Assembly (NCBI RefSeq): GCF_000150955.2
Contig: NC_011675.1
Location: 264,230 to 328,229, forward strand
From: Phaeodactylum tricornutum CCAP 1055/1
Lineage: Eukaryota; Bacillariophyta; Bacillariophyceae; Surirellales; Neidiaceae
DNA length: 64,000 nt
Reading direction: 5' to 3'
In this document: one piece after another, positions 52,758-63,795 of the stretch
Position numbering within the stretch: the first letter of the stretch is position 1
Layout of the letters: every line of letters begins with the position of its first letter
Program-made: the position numbers and the translations under genes
Notes under the pieces: model-generated
What the model was told of the DNA's origin: nothing
The model's input: the letters and a program-made list of their open reading frames with translations, nothing else
The model's database searches: none

Positions 52758-53233
52758 AATAGAAGAGTGCTAAGTCAATTGTAAATTATCCTCGCTTGGT
52801 TACGTCGATCAGCATCCCCCTATGCATTTCGGATGGTGGACAAAGCCGAGGGGTGTGGAGGGCATCTCTAGATTAGATGTTGAGGCCATTGCGTCCTTTT
52901 TGCTATCAAGGGCTCTTTCCATTAACAGTAAGCATCCCACTGTTCCCATGTATTCCGAATTGTGTGCATTGGTTGACAAAGCGTGACTGACTGTGATATG
53001 AGAGTACTTCTTTGTACTCTCGGTTGATACAAAACGGGGAAGTCTTTTCTTCCGACATTCCGGGTATGCAAATTTTCCTCTTTTTGTTCGGCCGTGCGGC
53101 GAACGAGTGACGAGAAACGTAAACACAAGTGACAGAGAATACTCAAAATCACTTAAAAGCAACGAGATCCCATAGCAGTATTTCTGTGGGGGTTTTTTAA
53201 TCAAAGGAAAAGCAAATCTACAGACACCGTGAG
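52758..53233. promoter_or_regulatory. Intergenic between RsmJ and the CIA30 gene, two TNACWGTNA palindromes
   Basis: Copies lie at 52923-52931 and 52988-52996. No gene is supported. Confidence 0.35.
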
Positions 53234-54097
53234 ATGAAGTTCGGATTCCTCACGAGGCAGGGCGGCGGCTGGATGCGTCGCTATCTACGCGTCCGCAAGG
53301 ATATCTTACTTGCACAATGGACAACACCCGATCGCTATCCCTGTGCCCCCATAAGCTTGTTTGACTTCAGCAACCACGACGACTATTTGGATGCCATCAA
53401 AGTTCACGAAAAGGATCAAGATGGCTGGAGAATTTCCGATGATCGGGTGATTGGTGGGTTTTCTGAGGCATCCGCCTTTATGGTTCGGACGAACAACGAC
53501 CTGGCCACAATTGCGTCAGGAGAAACCCCGAATCCGGTTCTAGACGCTCAACAATTTTACGATGAACAAGACGTGAATAAGAACGAAAGCACAAGCAAAA
53601 ATAAAAAGCCCCTTACCTCTTTTCTTCGATGGCAAGGGACAATTGACACAGAAATTGGTTTACAAAGCGATGCGCAGAGATCGGGCTTTGCTGCGTTACG
53701 TTCGCCTGAATTCTTTTATGGAGGAGCCAACCTTTGCGGCTTGTATTCAGCGCTGGAGCTACTTTGTCGAACTGATGGAAGGTCCTACACGATCAATTTG
53801 AAGGTAGCCAGCTCGATACCGGATGACATCTACCAAGGAACAGTTGAAATACCGGCCTCTAGCGACACCTTTAGCAGCATTGTCCTTCCATTCTCCGAGT
53901 TCGGTTTAACTGCACGTGGCAGAGACAGAGAGATTCATCGCGAACTCGATGACGATGTATCTTTGGAATCGATCGGCGTAGCACTAATGGACGGAAGAAA
54001 TGGCGACTTTCGCTTTGATCTAGCAAAAATTCGTGCAGTAAACATTGTAGATGGAACACCCCATCACAAAATAGTCTCAGACCGCGACACAAACTGA
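53234..54097 (+). CDS. NDUFAF1: CIA30-domain protein, NDUFAF1-like complex I assembly factor
   Basis: This single-exon gene encodes 287 residues. The CIA30 domain fills most of the protein: WRISDDRVIGGFSEASAFM, FLRWQGTIDTEI, GFAALRSPEFFYGG and DGRSYTINLKVASSIPDDIY, followed by PFSEFGLTARGR and SIGVALMDGRNGDFRFDLAK. CIA30 proteins assist early assembly of mitochondrial complex I. The N terminus (MKFGFLTRQGGGWMRRYLRVRK) is basic and could act as a mitochondrial signal. A Lys/Asn/Ser-rich insert at about 115-130 interrupts the usual domain. Confidence 0.87.
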   Translation: MKFGFLTRQGGGWMRRYLRVRKDILLAQWTTPDRYPCAPISLFDFSNHDDYLDAIKVHEKDQDGWRISDDRVIGGFSEASAFMVRTNNDLATIASGETPNPVLDAQQFYDEQDVNKNESTSKNKKPLTSFLRWQGTIDTEIGLQSDAQRSGFAALRSPEFFYGGANLCGLYSALELLCRTDGRSYTINLKVASSIPDDIYQGTVEIPASSDTFSSIVLPFSEFGLTARGRDREIHRELDDDVSLESIGVALMDGRNGDFRFDLAKIRAVNIVDGTPHHKIVSDRDTN

Positions 54098-54178
54098 TTG
54101 ACCTATAACTACATCGTTCTAGCTCAACTTGTTTGAGCTATGAAAATGGTTTAGCGCAACACTATAACTGATTTTTTG

Positions 54179-55788
54179 CTAACTGTAAGTGTGGGGTATG
54201 GATAGCTTTGAAGACAGCATAAAGGATAGGTCTGGTATTTGTTGCAGGAATTGTTTGACATGACTGGATGGAACAACTGTTGTCTCTTGCCGGGCTTCTT
54301 TACCTACCGCCCTCGGCAGCGGCAGACTCACCATTGTCGGTTCTACGAGTCGTGACAGAATCGGTCGAGTCCCTTTCGGCGAGCCTTTGCGGGCTGGGTG
54401 CAGGAACGCGCCAACAGCTTTACCAGATGAAGGCACTTGGAACGAATTTTGGATCTCGCATGCGAATTTTTTATCTGCTGTTCTCGAAAGCGACTTGAAG
54501 CCGACCACAGGACGACAGAAATGCTCAAAGGATTTCTTGGCTTCGTCGGTGGCGATAGTGGTTGGAATAGATCTGCTTGCCGGTTTAACGGCGAATAGAA
54601 AGCTAGACGAAGACCTATCCTTAGTCGACGAAACCAAAAAAGGGCTGCACCCACTTCTAAGTATATTCTAAGCGAGTCGAAAACAAAACCATGAGACAAC
54701 AACTCTTTACAAAATGGTACTACCGCGATGTAACTCACCAGTGAAGTTGCAATACAATGCAAATCATCTGAATCACCTAAGCTGTTTATCACCACATCCT
54801 GATCTGCACTCTTCTCTCTGACGGGGAAGATATCGGGGAGCGATTTCTTTAATCGATCCAGCAAACCCCACCCTGGTTCAGCGCTCGATTTTTGCATGCC
54901 TAAGCTCATAGTTTCATTCGCTTGTACAAGACTTTCAAGAGCTGATCCTGCAACATTCATCCCTGTTATTCCGTGTTGGTACTCTACAGGGAGACCATCC
55001 TCTTCTGGTCCTTCGTCAGACAGCGTAGGCATTTCGTCAGCTTCCAAGGCTCCCCCAAAGGCTCCAAAGTCATCATCATCAGCATTCTCGTTGTTATCGT
55101 CAGCCTCATTTTCTACACTCGGGGGCTCCAATGGGAGTAATTCGATGTCCGTGAGACCCCCTACTACGGCGGCATTCACAACGGCCCCTTCTGATACACC
55201 CACCGGCTTGTCCATGGATTTGACATACTCATCCTCTTCTGGTCCTTCGTCAGACAGCGTAGGCATTTCGTCAGCTTCCAAGGCTCCCCCAAAGGCTCCA
55301 AAGTCATCATCATCAGCATTCTCGTTGTTATCGTCAGCCTCATTTTCTACACTCGGGGGCTCCAATGGGAGTGATTCGATGTCCGTGAGACCCCCTACTA
55401 CGGCGGCATTCACAACGGCCCCTTCTGATACACCCACCGGCTTGTCCATGGATTTGACATACTCATCCTCTTCTGGTCCTTCGTCAGACAGCGTAGGCAT
55501 TTCGTCAGCTTCCAAGGCTCCCCCAAAGGCTCCAAAGTCATCATCATCAGCATTCTCGTTGTTATCGTCAGCCTCATTTTCTACACTCGGGGGCTCCAAT
55601 GGGAGTAATTCGATGTCCGTGAGACCCCCTACTACGGCGGCATTCACAACGGCCCCTTCTGATACATTGCCGTCTAACATTTCTCCTTCCAGGACTGCAG
55701 CGTCACCTAGCCAATGTTCCCCCCTTTTCGATGATGCGCTTTCGTCGGATTTGGCGAGTGGCGACTTCCTCATTGTCTCTCCTTCCAT
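54179..55788 (-). CDS. Acidic repeat protein with gamma-adaptin-ear-type motifs
   Basis: Exons 54739-55788 and 54179-54667 with a 71-base intron (GTGAGT...CTTAG) give about 512 residues. Three near-identical 78-residue repeats fill residues about 42-265; each contains ADDDDFGAFGGALE, an acidic D-F-G-x-F motif like those that bind the gamma-adaptin ear or GGA domains in aftiphilin and related trafficking adaptors. The C-terminal part holds KKSFEHFCRPVVGFKSLSR and ends with VKQFLQQIPDLSFMLSSKL, a helical segment that may be the conserved functional end. I cannot name the family; a clathrin/AP-1 accessory role is inference from the motif. Confidence 0.75.
54996..55667. repeat. Three tandem 234-bp coding repeats
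   Basis: Copies begin at 54996, 55230 and 55464, exactly 234 bases apart, the third ending early at about 55667. Copies differ by hardly any bases; one visible change swaps Leu and Ser in LTDIE-L/S-LPLEPP. The period is a multiple of three, so the frame of the host gene is kept. The near identity points to very recent expansion or gene conversion. Confidence 0.92.
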
Positions 55789-56708
55789 TTATAAAGAAAG
55801 AAAGCGAAACAGTTCCAAGCGCTTTGTCGACATTCCCTGAAATGAGAACAAATTGTCACTTTGAGAGTTACCGGGACAGTAGATTGACTCGCATCAGCCG
55901 TCTGTTTGTGAGAAGGTAATTTGAGTTTGACTATGTGCCTACGAATATGCAATCAAGCGTCGTACGACGGCAGACTAGCCCGCATGAGCGCTCACAGTCA
56001 ACCAGGGCTTCATATTCTGTTCACGTGTAACACTTAATAATCCTAACAGTTAGGTCAAACTATGCCAATGCTTGACAGCAAAGACTCTCACAAAAAAAGC
56101 CACTGAAGAGACATTCGAGAAACTTGACCAATTGCATGCCAAATAACTCGGCGACCGTTGCGCTGACCAGAAATATAGTTAATGCGATGTATACTTTGAT
56201 TGAATGACCGGATCCCAAAAGACAGGCAGGTAAAAGCAAGATCACAAACTAGAATGACGCAATAACGAATGCTACGTTAGTGTTAGCTTGGCGACGCACA
56301 AGTTTATCGACACGAACCACTCACAGTCAAAAGATCGAATTTGCTTGTGAAAATGCGCTGCTACATTTGTCGTTTCCTGAAAGAAATTCATGCCGCGTAG
56401 CTTTAGCGGATTCGAGAAAGTCACACCGTCGCAATCTCAACCAGCTGACGGCGAATTCGACTTGTTACAGCCTCGCAGGCGCGAAATCCATGTAGCACTC
56501 CGCCACGAGTGAAACTAACTGCAAATCTAGGGAGATTCTCTACCCACGCAATCGTATTGACTCGAATACGTCTGTTATCCCATGTTTTCATGTTAGAAGC
56601 TGTGAGAAGCAATTAATAGTAAAACTTCGCTATAACGCGAGCATTCGTTTATGTCGCATTTACAGCTTTCGTGTCATAAAGTCATTTGATCGCCAGTGGC
56701 GGCGAAAC
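55789..56708. promoter_or_regulatory. Intergenic region with three TNACWGTNA palindromes
   Basis: Copies lie at 55992-56000, 56044-56052 and 56321-56329. Short open frames, such as 56060-56245 minus (hydrophobic) and 56280-56495 plus, have no support as genes. Confidence 0.4.
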
Positions 56709-57167
56709 TCAGCGGTATCGGAAAGTGATGCGCCCACGGGTTAAGTCATACGGGCTCAGCTCAATCAAGACTTTGTCTCCAACCAAAATTTTGACGAAGT
56801 TCTTTCGAATTTTGCCGCTAATTGTTGCCAACACAGGGGCCTGCGTCTCCGGAGCGTCATCAATTTGACACCGGAACATTGCGTTAGGTAAACTTTCCAA
56901 AACCACACCGCCGACTTCGATCACATCATCCTTCGTCTTTCTCACGCGTTCGGATTTATTCTTACGTTCATTTCCTTGCGCGCGGGCTTCCTTTTTCCCA
57001 AAAAGGATAGTATGCGCAAGCAACACCTTCGGAGGGTTTGTGTTTGCTGTTTGTGAGACCGTTGAAAAAGCCGGGCGACCAACCGTATATGCCGAAGTGA
57101 AGGCCTCGGCGCCAGAAAAGGCCATGATGCACAAAGCTACAACATAGAAAATTCTTGTCGATGTCAT
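56709..57167 (-). CDS. infA: Plastid translation initiation factor IF-1
   Basis: The ATG at 57167 gives 152 residues. The first 23 residues ([19 protein letters not shown], then AEA) are a signal peptide followed by FTSAYTV: plastid targeting with Phe at +1. A Lys/Arg-rich linker leads to the IF-1 OB-fold: [36 protein letters not shown] and [17 protein letters not shown], covering the last 72 residues as in bacterial IF-1. A short insert (DDAPETQAP) replaces the usual ENG turn. IF-1 helps start translation on the plastid 30S subunit. In many lineages infA moved from plastid to nucleus, as here. Confidence 0.93.
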   Translation of the reverse strand: MTSTRIFYVVALCIMAFSGAEAFTSAYTVGRPAFSTVSQTANTNPPKVLLAHTILFGKKEARAQGNERKNKSERVRKTKDDVIEVGGVVLESLPNAMFRCQIDDAPETQAPVLATISGKIRKNFVKILVGDKVLIELSPYDLTRGRITFRYR

Positions 57168-58496
57168 CGGAATGAATGTACACGAATCTAGACAACAAGT
57201 TGATTGTTTCGAAGACGCGTAGAGATCGGAAAGCAATCGCCTTGATGTGAGATACATCACATCATCGTTGGCTGTCCACACATACAAAATGTCTGTCCCC
57301 GACGACTGACGTGAGCAGATTGGACGTCATATACACGAACCTCCGATACGGGACACAAAAGACTTTCCGGCTCACAGTGAAAACTGCAATTCGTGTCAAA
57401 TAACAATGATATGAAAACAGTGTCTGAAAAAAAAAACAAAACATGGCCTCCTCCAGCATCATTTTTCACTTTGACAGTGAAGCACAAGACTTATGCAACA
57501 ATCTTGCCAATCTGATAGTCTTGAGTAGCAAAAAGCCCAGATCCCTCCTACGATTCGGCGCGTACCTCCGTCATGGAGGACTGTCGACGAGGAGAGGGCG
57601 AGAAGTTCTTTGACGGTGTCAATATTCTTGTAAAAAGGATTGTTTTTTACCAACAGCATTTAGTAGCATACACTGTATATATTCTCGACTAAATATGTAG
57701 AGGCTGGCTGAAGTGATTGTTGACATTTCAAACTTGCTTATGCTAGGCTTTGTATGTTCTATACCGGGAAAAGGTTAGTTGTCCTGCATGGCTCTCATGG
57801 TGGATGATTGTGCTTGTGGCAGTCAAGATGTCTTATTGCCAGTGGCCAAGCTTGCAAGACTCAGAATAAATGTAAACTGGACAGTAGACTCTTTCCAAGT
57901 ATAGGTTATCCAACAAATGTGTCTCCGACATCAGAGCTGCCAACTTCATGGTTGCATTCTTGCTTAATTGTGCTGTTTTGGTGCTAGTTACTCCATATCT
58001 AATCCTATCAACATCGTCTGCCTTCGAAAGTCCCCCTTCTTGGCAGATCTTAAATCTCCCATAAGAAAAGGATTTTACTGTTAACTGCTTCCCAAAGATG
58101 TTGTCTGAACTGTTTTTGATGATAAGGTCTCGATAATGGATGCAGGGGTGGCTACGTAAGGAATCCCTCGCAAGCCAATCTTTAATAAAAAACACATGCT
58201 GCTGGCATTGATTTAATTGTAATTAATTAACTGTAGAAACAATATTTACTATATAATCCTAATAGTAATATGAATTTGTATTTAGGGATACGCATGCGTC
58301 ATACAATTCGGACGCTTGGATCAGTAGGAGAAAGGTGAGCGTGAATAGTGCTCATTTTCAGAGTGTGTGCGAGTTGGCCAGTCTTGACTGTGAAAGGTCT
58401 AAAGACGCTATCACGAAAAAACGCATACTGTATGAATAGCTTCGCTCTCAGTGATAGTATTATCGACAGCCCGCTGAGCACTTTTTAGAATGTGGA
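57168..58496. promoter_or_regulatory. Long intergenic region with four TNACWGTNA palindromes and a TGACGT pair
   Basis: TGACGT at 57307-57312 and ACGTCA at 57324-57329 lie 140-162 bases before the IF-1 start. TNACWGTNA copies lie at 57372-57380, 57472-57480, 58075-58083 and 58385-58393. A minus-strand open frame at 57833-58195 (120 codons) has no recognisable domain and is not called. Confidence 0.4.
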
Positions 58497-61098
58497 ATGA
58501 CCAAACTCGAGTTTACGTTAAATGCATCTACGTGCGAAGTGATTTCGTGTGATGCTACCACAGCCTCGATTCTCGACATATCGCCTCCGTTCGTACCCTT
58601 GGCTCGCGTCCTTGCGTGTACCAATGAATGCGCCAAGTTTCGGGAGGGGGTGGCTAGAGCTAAAAAAGAAAGCCTGAAGTTCTTCACGTTAAATGTTGTT
58701 TTCTTGGCCTCGATGGCGACTACAGAGGCTTTTCATGCTGATCGCTCTCCCATCGAAGGTATTTTTGCGTCTCCTGAGGGTCTCTTCCATTCATGTGGAG
58801 TTGATCAGATTGCATGCTTTACCCATGTTACACTCGAAGACGACCAGATTCTCGTTACAGCATTGGAATATGATAGACAGCACCGAGCAGATCTCCTTCG
58901 CCAAGAATTTGGTTTTTGGCTGCTGAAGCATCAAGTCGAGAAAGCAGTTATCGCGACAACCCTAGGGGGGGGGGACATTTGCTACTGGAATCGATTTGCT
59001 AGCGAATTATACGGCTATGAAAGGGATGAAGCGATCGGTTTCAACATTGGGCCTTCTTTTGCCAAACAACATGTCGCTCAAGCAGTCAGAAGATTTTCAA
59101 GCGCGGCTAGCGGAGGGGAACCACTGGAAGGGAACCTTTCAGGTACGACGGAAGGATGGCTCACAGTTTCTGGCCGATGCGCACTATACACCGGTCCTCG
59201 ATACAGAAGAGAAGGTGAAGTATATTGTAGGAGTCACAGCCGACTATTCCCAGCTCTACAACACTCTTGCGGAACTCGAAACTCTCAACAGCAGCTTGGA
59301 AAAGGAAGTGGAGCGTAGAACAAATCAGATTGTCGAGCAGGAACGATACCTGCATATGATTGGTGCGGCGATTCAGCACTCTGATACAGGGGCAATATTT
59401 ACGGACAAAAGCGGTCGGATTATTTGGGTCAATGAACCTGTGCTCAAAATATTCGGCACAGCTGGGCGTTCCTTTCTAAGTAAGTTTGCGTGGGAGCTAC
59501 CATTGGAGTTTGAAGGTGATTCAACGGGTAGTGCGGAAGAATCCTTTTCAGAATTGTTTCGACAGGCTAACACCGGTACTACACCGAGAGCTCGTCTCAG
59601 GCTTTGTCATACCTTGGAACAGTCGAAGGACATTGAAGTGCTGTCGATGAGCGTACGCAACTTTTCCAGGCACGGATCGTCGCTATCAGAAGACCAATAC
59701 TTCATTACCCTTAGTGATTACACTAGCAAGCAGCGAGCCGAGAAAGCTCGAGTGGCAGCAAAAATTGCAGAAACAGCAAGTCAAACCAAGACGGAAATGA
59801 TGCAAATGTTGTCACATGAATTGCGGACGCCACTCCAGGGCATTATGGGCGTTGCTTCCACTATCATAGAAGATCTGTCCAGTGATTCCAGTATGTTGGA
59901 CAGTCTAAGGACCATTCTTGCATCTTCACGGTTGCTACTAACGTTGATTAACAATGTCTTAGATATCGGCAAGATTGATGCCAATATGATGGATATGATC
60001 GAGCTCTCGGATATTCCCTTGTCAGCTTGTATAGCAGACTCTCTTGAATTCTGCGGTCCATTCGCGGCAATTCATGACGTGTCATTGGTGTTCCAAAAGG
60101 AAGCAGAGCAGTTTGTATCCGCAAACCGACTGCGCTTGGAGGAAATTCTGGTAAATCTTGTTGGAAATGCCATCAAATACACTATGACAAATACCAAGGT
60201 CACAATCTCCTTGAGGAAATGCTCCATTGAGGACGCTTGGAAGGAAGCACGGTGCGCAGCAGCTTCAGACTTGATGTTTTTCTCGGAAGAGAAGTTGTTG
60301 GAAGCAGAGACTAGCCTAAGAGGGAGCAATATTGAGGTTACTGTAATTTCTGTTCGAGATCAAGGAACTGGCATTCCAGCTTCTAGCTGGAAAAAGGTTT
60401 TTAGTCAGTTCGTTCAACTCGAAAACTCGAAGGAGAAAGACCGTAGATATGAAGGCGGTTCGTCTGCAAAAGCGGGGCAATCAAGTGGTTCCGGCCTCGG
60501 CCTCAACCTCGCCATGAAGTTTGTCACTCGAATGAATGGACATATATGGTTTGAGAACAGGAGTCCAGGTGCCGATTTTAGCTTCTTTCTTGCGAACTCT
60601 AAGCGACGGCGTTCAATTGAATCCGCTAAGCCCCAGCAACCACCAATGCCCCCTGTGATACAGCCTCAGCAAGCTGCGTCGTTTCGGACGCTGATCGTTG
60701 ATGACTCAACAATCAATCTGAAAGTGATGAAACAAATGCTGAGCCGGCTCGGAGTCCAACAAATTCTTGTTGCTCATAGCGGCAAAGAAGCACTTCAATA
60801 TATAAAAGAAAGCAGTAAAATGCATGTTCCAAATTTAATACTGACAGATTTGCAGATGCCGGGCATGACCGGGTACGAACTGCTAAAGCAGTTACGCGAG
60901 CTCAAACATTTCCCGCAAGCAAAAATTATGGCGTGCTCAGCAGACTGGTCATCCGAAACCGAAGCAAAATGTGTTCACGTGGGCTTCGAAGGTCTAATTC
61001 GGAAACCCATAACTCTTACTTGTTTGAAAGAGATCTTGTCAGGAATTATTTCGGAAAATGAAAAATACTTGAAGCAATCGCTAGCTACGCTACACTAG
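58497..61098 (+). CDS. Hybrid histidine kinase with PAS domains, apparent frameshift
   Basis: The gene reads from the ATG at 58497 in one frame to about 59048 and in another from there to the stop at 61098. Domains in order: an N-terminal PAS-like region; a PAS domain (CYWNRFASELYGYERDEAIG, then HWKGTFQVRRKDGSQF) that spans the frame change; a coiled coil; a further PAS (AIFTDKSGRIIWVNEPV); the kinase with SHELRTPLQGI (His box), NLVGNAIKYT, DQGTGIP and GSGLGLNLA; and a receiver with LIVDDS, the phospho-acceptor in ILTDLQMPGM, and RKP. It would sense an unknown signal and relay phosphate from His to Asp. Removing one G near 59049-59051 would give GFNIGLLLP without a break; no intron fits. Confidence 0.85.
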
Positions 61099-61135
61099 TG
61101 CTTTGCTACCACTTCGACAAACTGTAATTTTCTTT

Positions 61136-63795
61136 TCAAAGCACTCTAGTCAATAGGATCGCAGAAAGTATCAAGAATATAACAGTCCGATAATCAGCAA
61201 GAAAGCGAAGATTGATACGAAAGTACTTCAGCGTCGGTCTTTCCAATCCAAGTTTGCGGTTAGCCCAGTTGGATAACCGGATTGTGCCATCAACAAGTAG
61301 ATCGAGTTCGTGCGACATCACCCGAGAACACATCGTGTCTCCAATATATTCTACGTCGTCTGGTCGAAGCTTGAGCAGTCCAGTCATCAATTGCTTGTAA
61401 CCTTGTTCTGACAATAATCCATCGCCTGTGCGGTCCACGAATTGCTTTTTCGGGAAAGAATTTCCCCCGTCGGTCTTTTTGTGCTTACAATTAGTCTCCA
61501 GCGTCAAAATTTCTTTGTTTTGTGGCCAATGAACGATCAATGTACCTCGTTCAATTAGCCATTTAAAAGACTTCTCTTCACCGGACATTGCGCCGCCACC
61601 AAACATACCTTCGATGTACGCGGTAATTCGATCTGTAAAATCTAACTCACGAACTTTTTTCGTGTGCTGCATTTGAATTTCTTCCAAGAGAGCAATCATG
61701 TCATTCTGACAAGACGATAGCGTCATACTTCCGCTAGGTGGGGCGTACGGCTCCAAGTGTTGAGCCTCCTGCTGTACCAAATAGGAATATTCAGAGGTGC
61801 CTTTCAAATGACGAGATATGACATCAACAACCTCGGCCGTAAACACGCGAAAGACCCGTTTGACTAGCTGAATCGAGTGATCAAAGTTGCGTTCCGAAAA
61901 GTCCAGTTCGCGAGCGCGACAGAGAAAAATAGCCAATGGAACGGTGTACAAATGAAGATTTGCGGCAATGTATGGTTCCCAAAACGGTTCGTATCGACTG
62001 GACTGGTTGTGCTTTGGGATAGTTATGGTGCGGGGCGATGCCACAACGCCAACCGAGCCCATGATACGGTGGCTTGTACTCGTTTGCGTGAACTCCCGTG
62101 TTTTACCTAACAAAGCGATTGAGAAACAAATTTTAGAAACAAATAAAAACAGTAATTGCATCATAGAAAGTAAGAGATGACAGGCTCACTTTCGTTGACG
62201 TTCCACGGCTCCAACCAAATGAGCCACGCATTTATTGCGGCAAAGAATGGCGACTCGATTGAGTGCATCGATGCATAACGGAAGGTGGCTCGAAGGTGAT
62301 TGTAAAACGGTTGCTTGAAAACGGTAGTGGCTGTGCTCAAACACCATTTGCGTTGTGAAGATGACGCTTGTCGACGAACCACTTCTGGCAAACTTGGATC
62401 CAACATGAGGTGGACCACAACGTTACGCAGGCAACGCTGTGTCAGCGATGATGAGGACGTATAAGTTCCTTGGGCCAAATCGTACGAATCGTGCAGATTG
62501 TACTTGGCCAATTCTACGATGCCAGCCAGCTTTCGGCGTTCCTTCAACTTCTGTATAAGCTGTACTGTCGTCATAAGTCGAATGTCTGCTTCCAACCACA
62601 TCAAAATAACAACACGCAGGAAAAGTTCCGACTCGTGCATCGAGCTTCCGAAATCTAAATGGCGATCACCTTCACGCTCGTAAGGTAGAAAATATTTTAC
62701 ATACCGACGGAAAAGATTGTTGTACACGGTCTCCCCGTATGTTTCACGATTCTGTCTAGCGTGGATCAAAGATCGAGCAGCAGAATTGTTTGCTCCACCG
62801 GGGGTTGGAGCGTTCAACTTCGGGATAGATGGAAAGAGAGGGTACCGAACAAAGACAAACAAGAAATACTCCAGCATGCCAAGTAAAACATTGGGAGGCG
62901 TTGCTTCTTCCGCTTCTGTCGTTTCTCCAATGCTCTTTCCAAGCGAAGCAGTGTCTGGTGAAAATTGATACGGTGACGAGGGAGTCGAGAAGGCTCGAGG
63001 ACTGGTCGTCGACATCGGGCCATGGCGCCCGAGAGGACTCAGTTGTAGAGGCCCACGAACCGAAGAATTTGGACCTGTTAACACAGCTTTTTTTAGTTCT
63101 TGGCGTTGCTTGTAGTGCCATAATTCTCTTTGCTCGTTTGGCGGTTTTTGAAGCAGCTCTTTCAGGAGACGAGCGTCATTTCTGCTACACGCAGCAGGAG
63201 TAAACGGGCGAGACTGTACCGATCCCATAAAAATATTTAAGGCTTGAGGCTGCTGGTCCAGCATAGCCATCCAGGCATCTTGAGTCGCCTTAGGAAGAGC
63301 GTGTAGTGGGAAAGAGAAACCAATGTCTGGGCGATTCCTTGATTCTTTGGAAATGGCTTCGATTAACGTCATTGGAAGCGGAGAAGCATCTTTGACGCTC
63401 GAATCCGGCTTTGGAGCCGTGCCGAGTAGTTTGACAACGGGATCGGTTTCGATACTCGAGGTCCCCTTCCGTGAAAGGGTAGCAGCGCTCGCTAGGGATG
63501 CAACCCCCCGATGGTGGCTACTTCCCGACGCTGGTGAGCGACCGCTCCCATTAGTGTTGGTAGACTGGCTCCAAGCGTTTTGAACGGAAAGCCAACCACC
63601 TTCCTTGTGCCGATATCCCTCCTTTTCTGTACCTATGGGTCCGAAAATTCGGTCGCAAAGCGGCCCATAAAGGCGAAAGAAGCGCCCTTCGGCAGCGGCA
63701 CCTCCTGCCGGAAGCTCGTTTTGGAGAAAGGAGAGCATGGCGAGAGCTGTCTCGGCAGGCCGCTGCTTATCATTTCGGAGAGCTTCTTCCAACAT
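61136..63795 (-). CDS. SMPD4: Sphingomyelin phosphodiesterase 4 (neutral sphingomyelinase 3)-like
   Basis: Exons 62190-63795 and 61136-62106 with an 83-base intron (GTGAGC...GTTAG) join in frame as WNVNESKTREF to give about 858 residues, close to human SMPD4. Conserved blocks include ESPFFAAINAWLIWLEPWN, SRYEPFWEPYIAANLHLYTV and RVFRVFTAEVVDVISRHL. A single C-terminal span (TVIFLILSAILLTRVL) makes it a tail-anchored membrane protein, as SMPD4 is at the ER and nuclear envelope. Human SMPD4 has been linked to sphingomyelin cleavage and to nuclear pore or membrane organisation; its catalytic mechanism is not settled. Long Ser/Pro-rich inserts in the N-terminal half are specific to this copy. Confidence 0.85.

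Noticed and set aside
54896-55840. Plus-strand open frame (314 codons) with a perfect repeat
   Set aside because: It is the antisense of the 234-bp coding repeats; the minus-strand reading has the intron, the start and the acidic adaptor motifs.
57833-58195. Minus-strand open frame of 120 codons
   Set aside because: AT-rich intergenic setting, no domain, no targeting signal; chance length is plausible.
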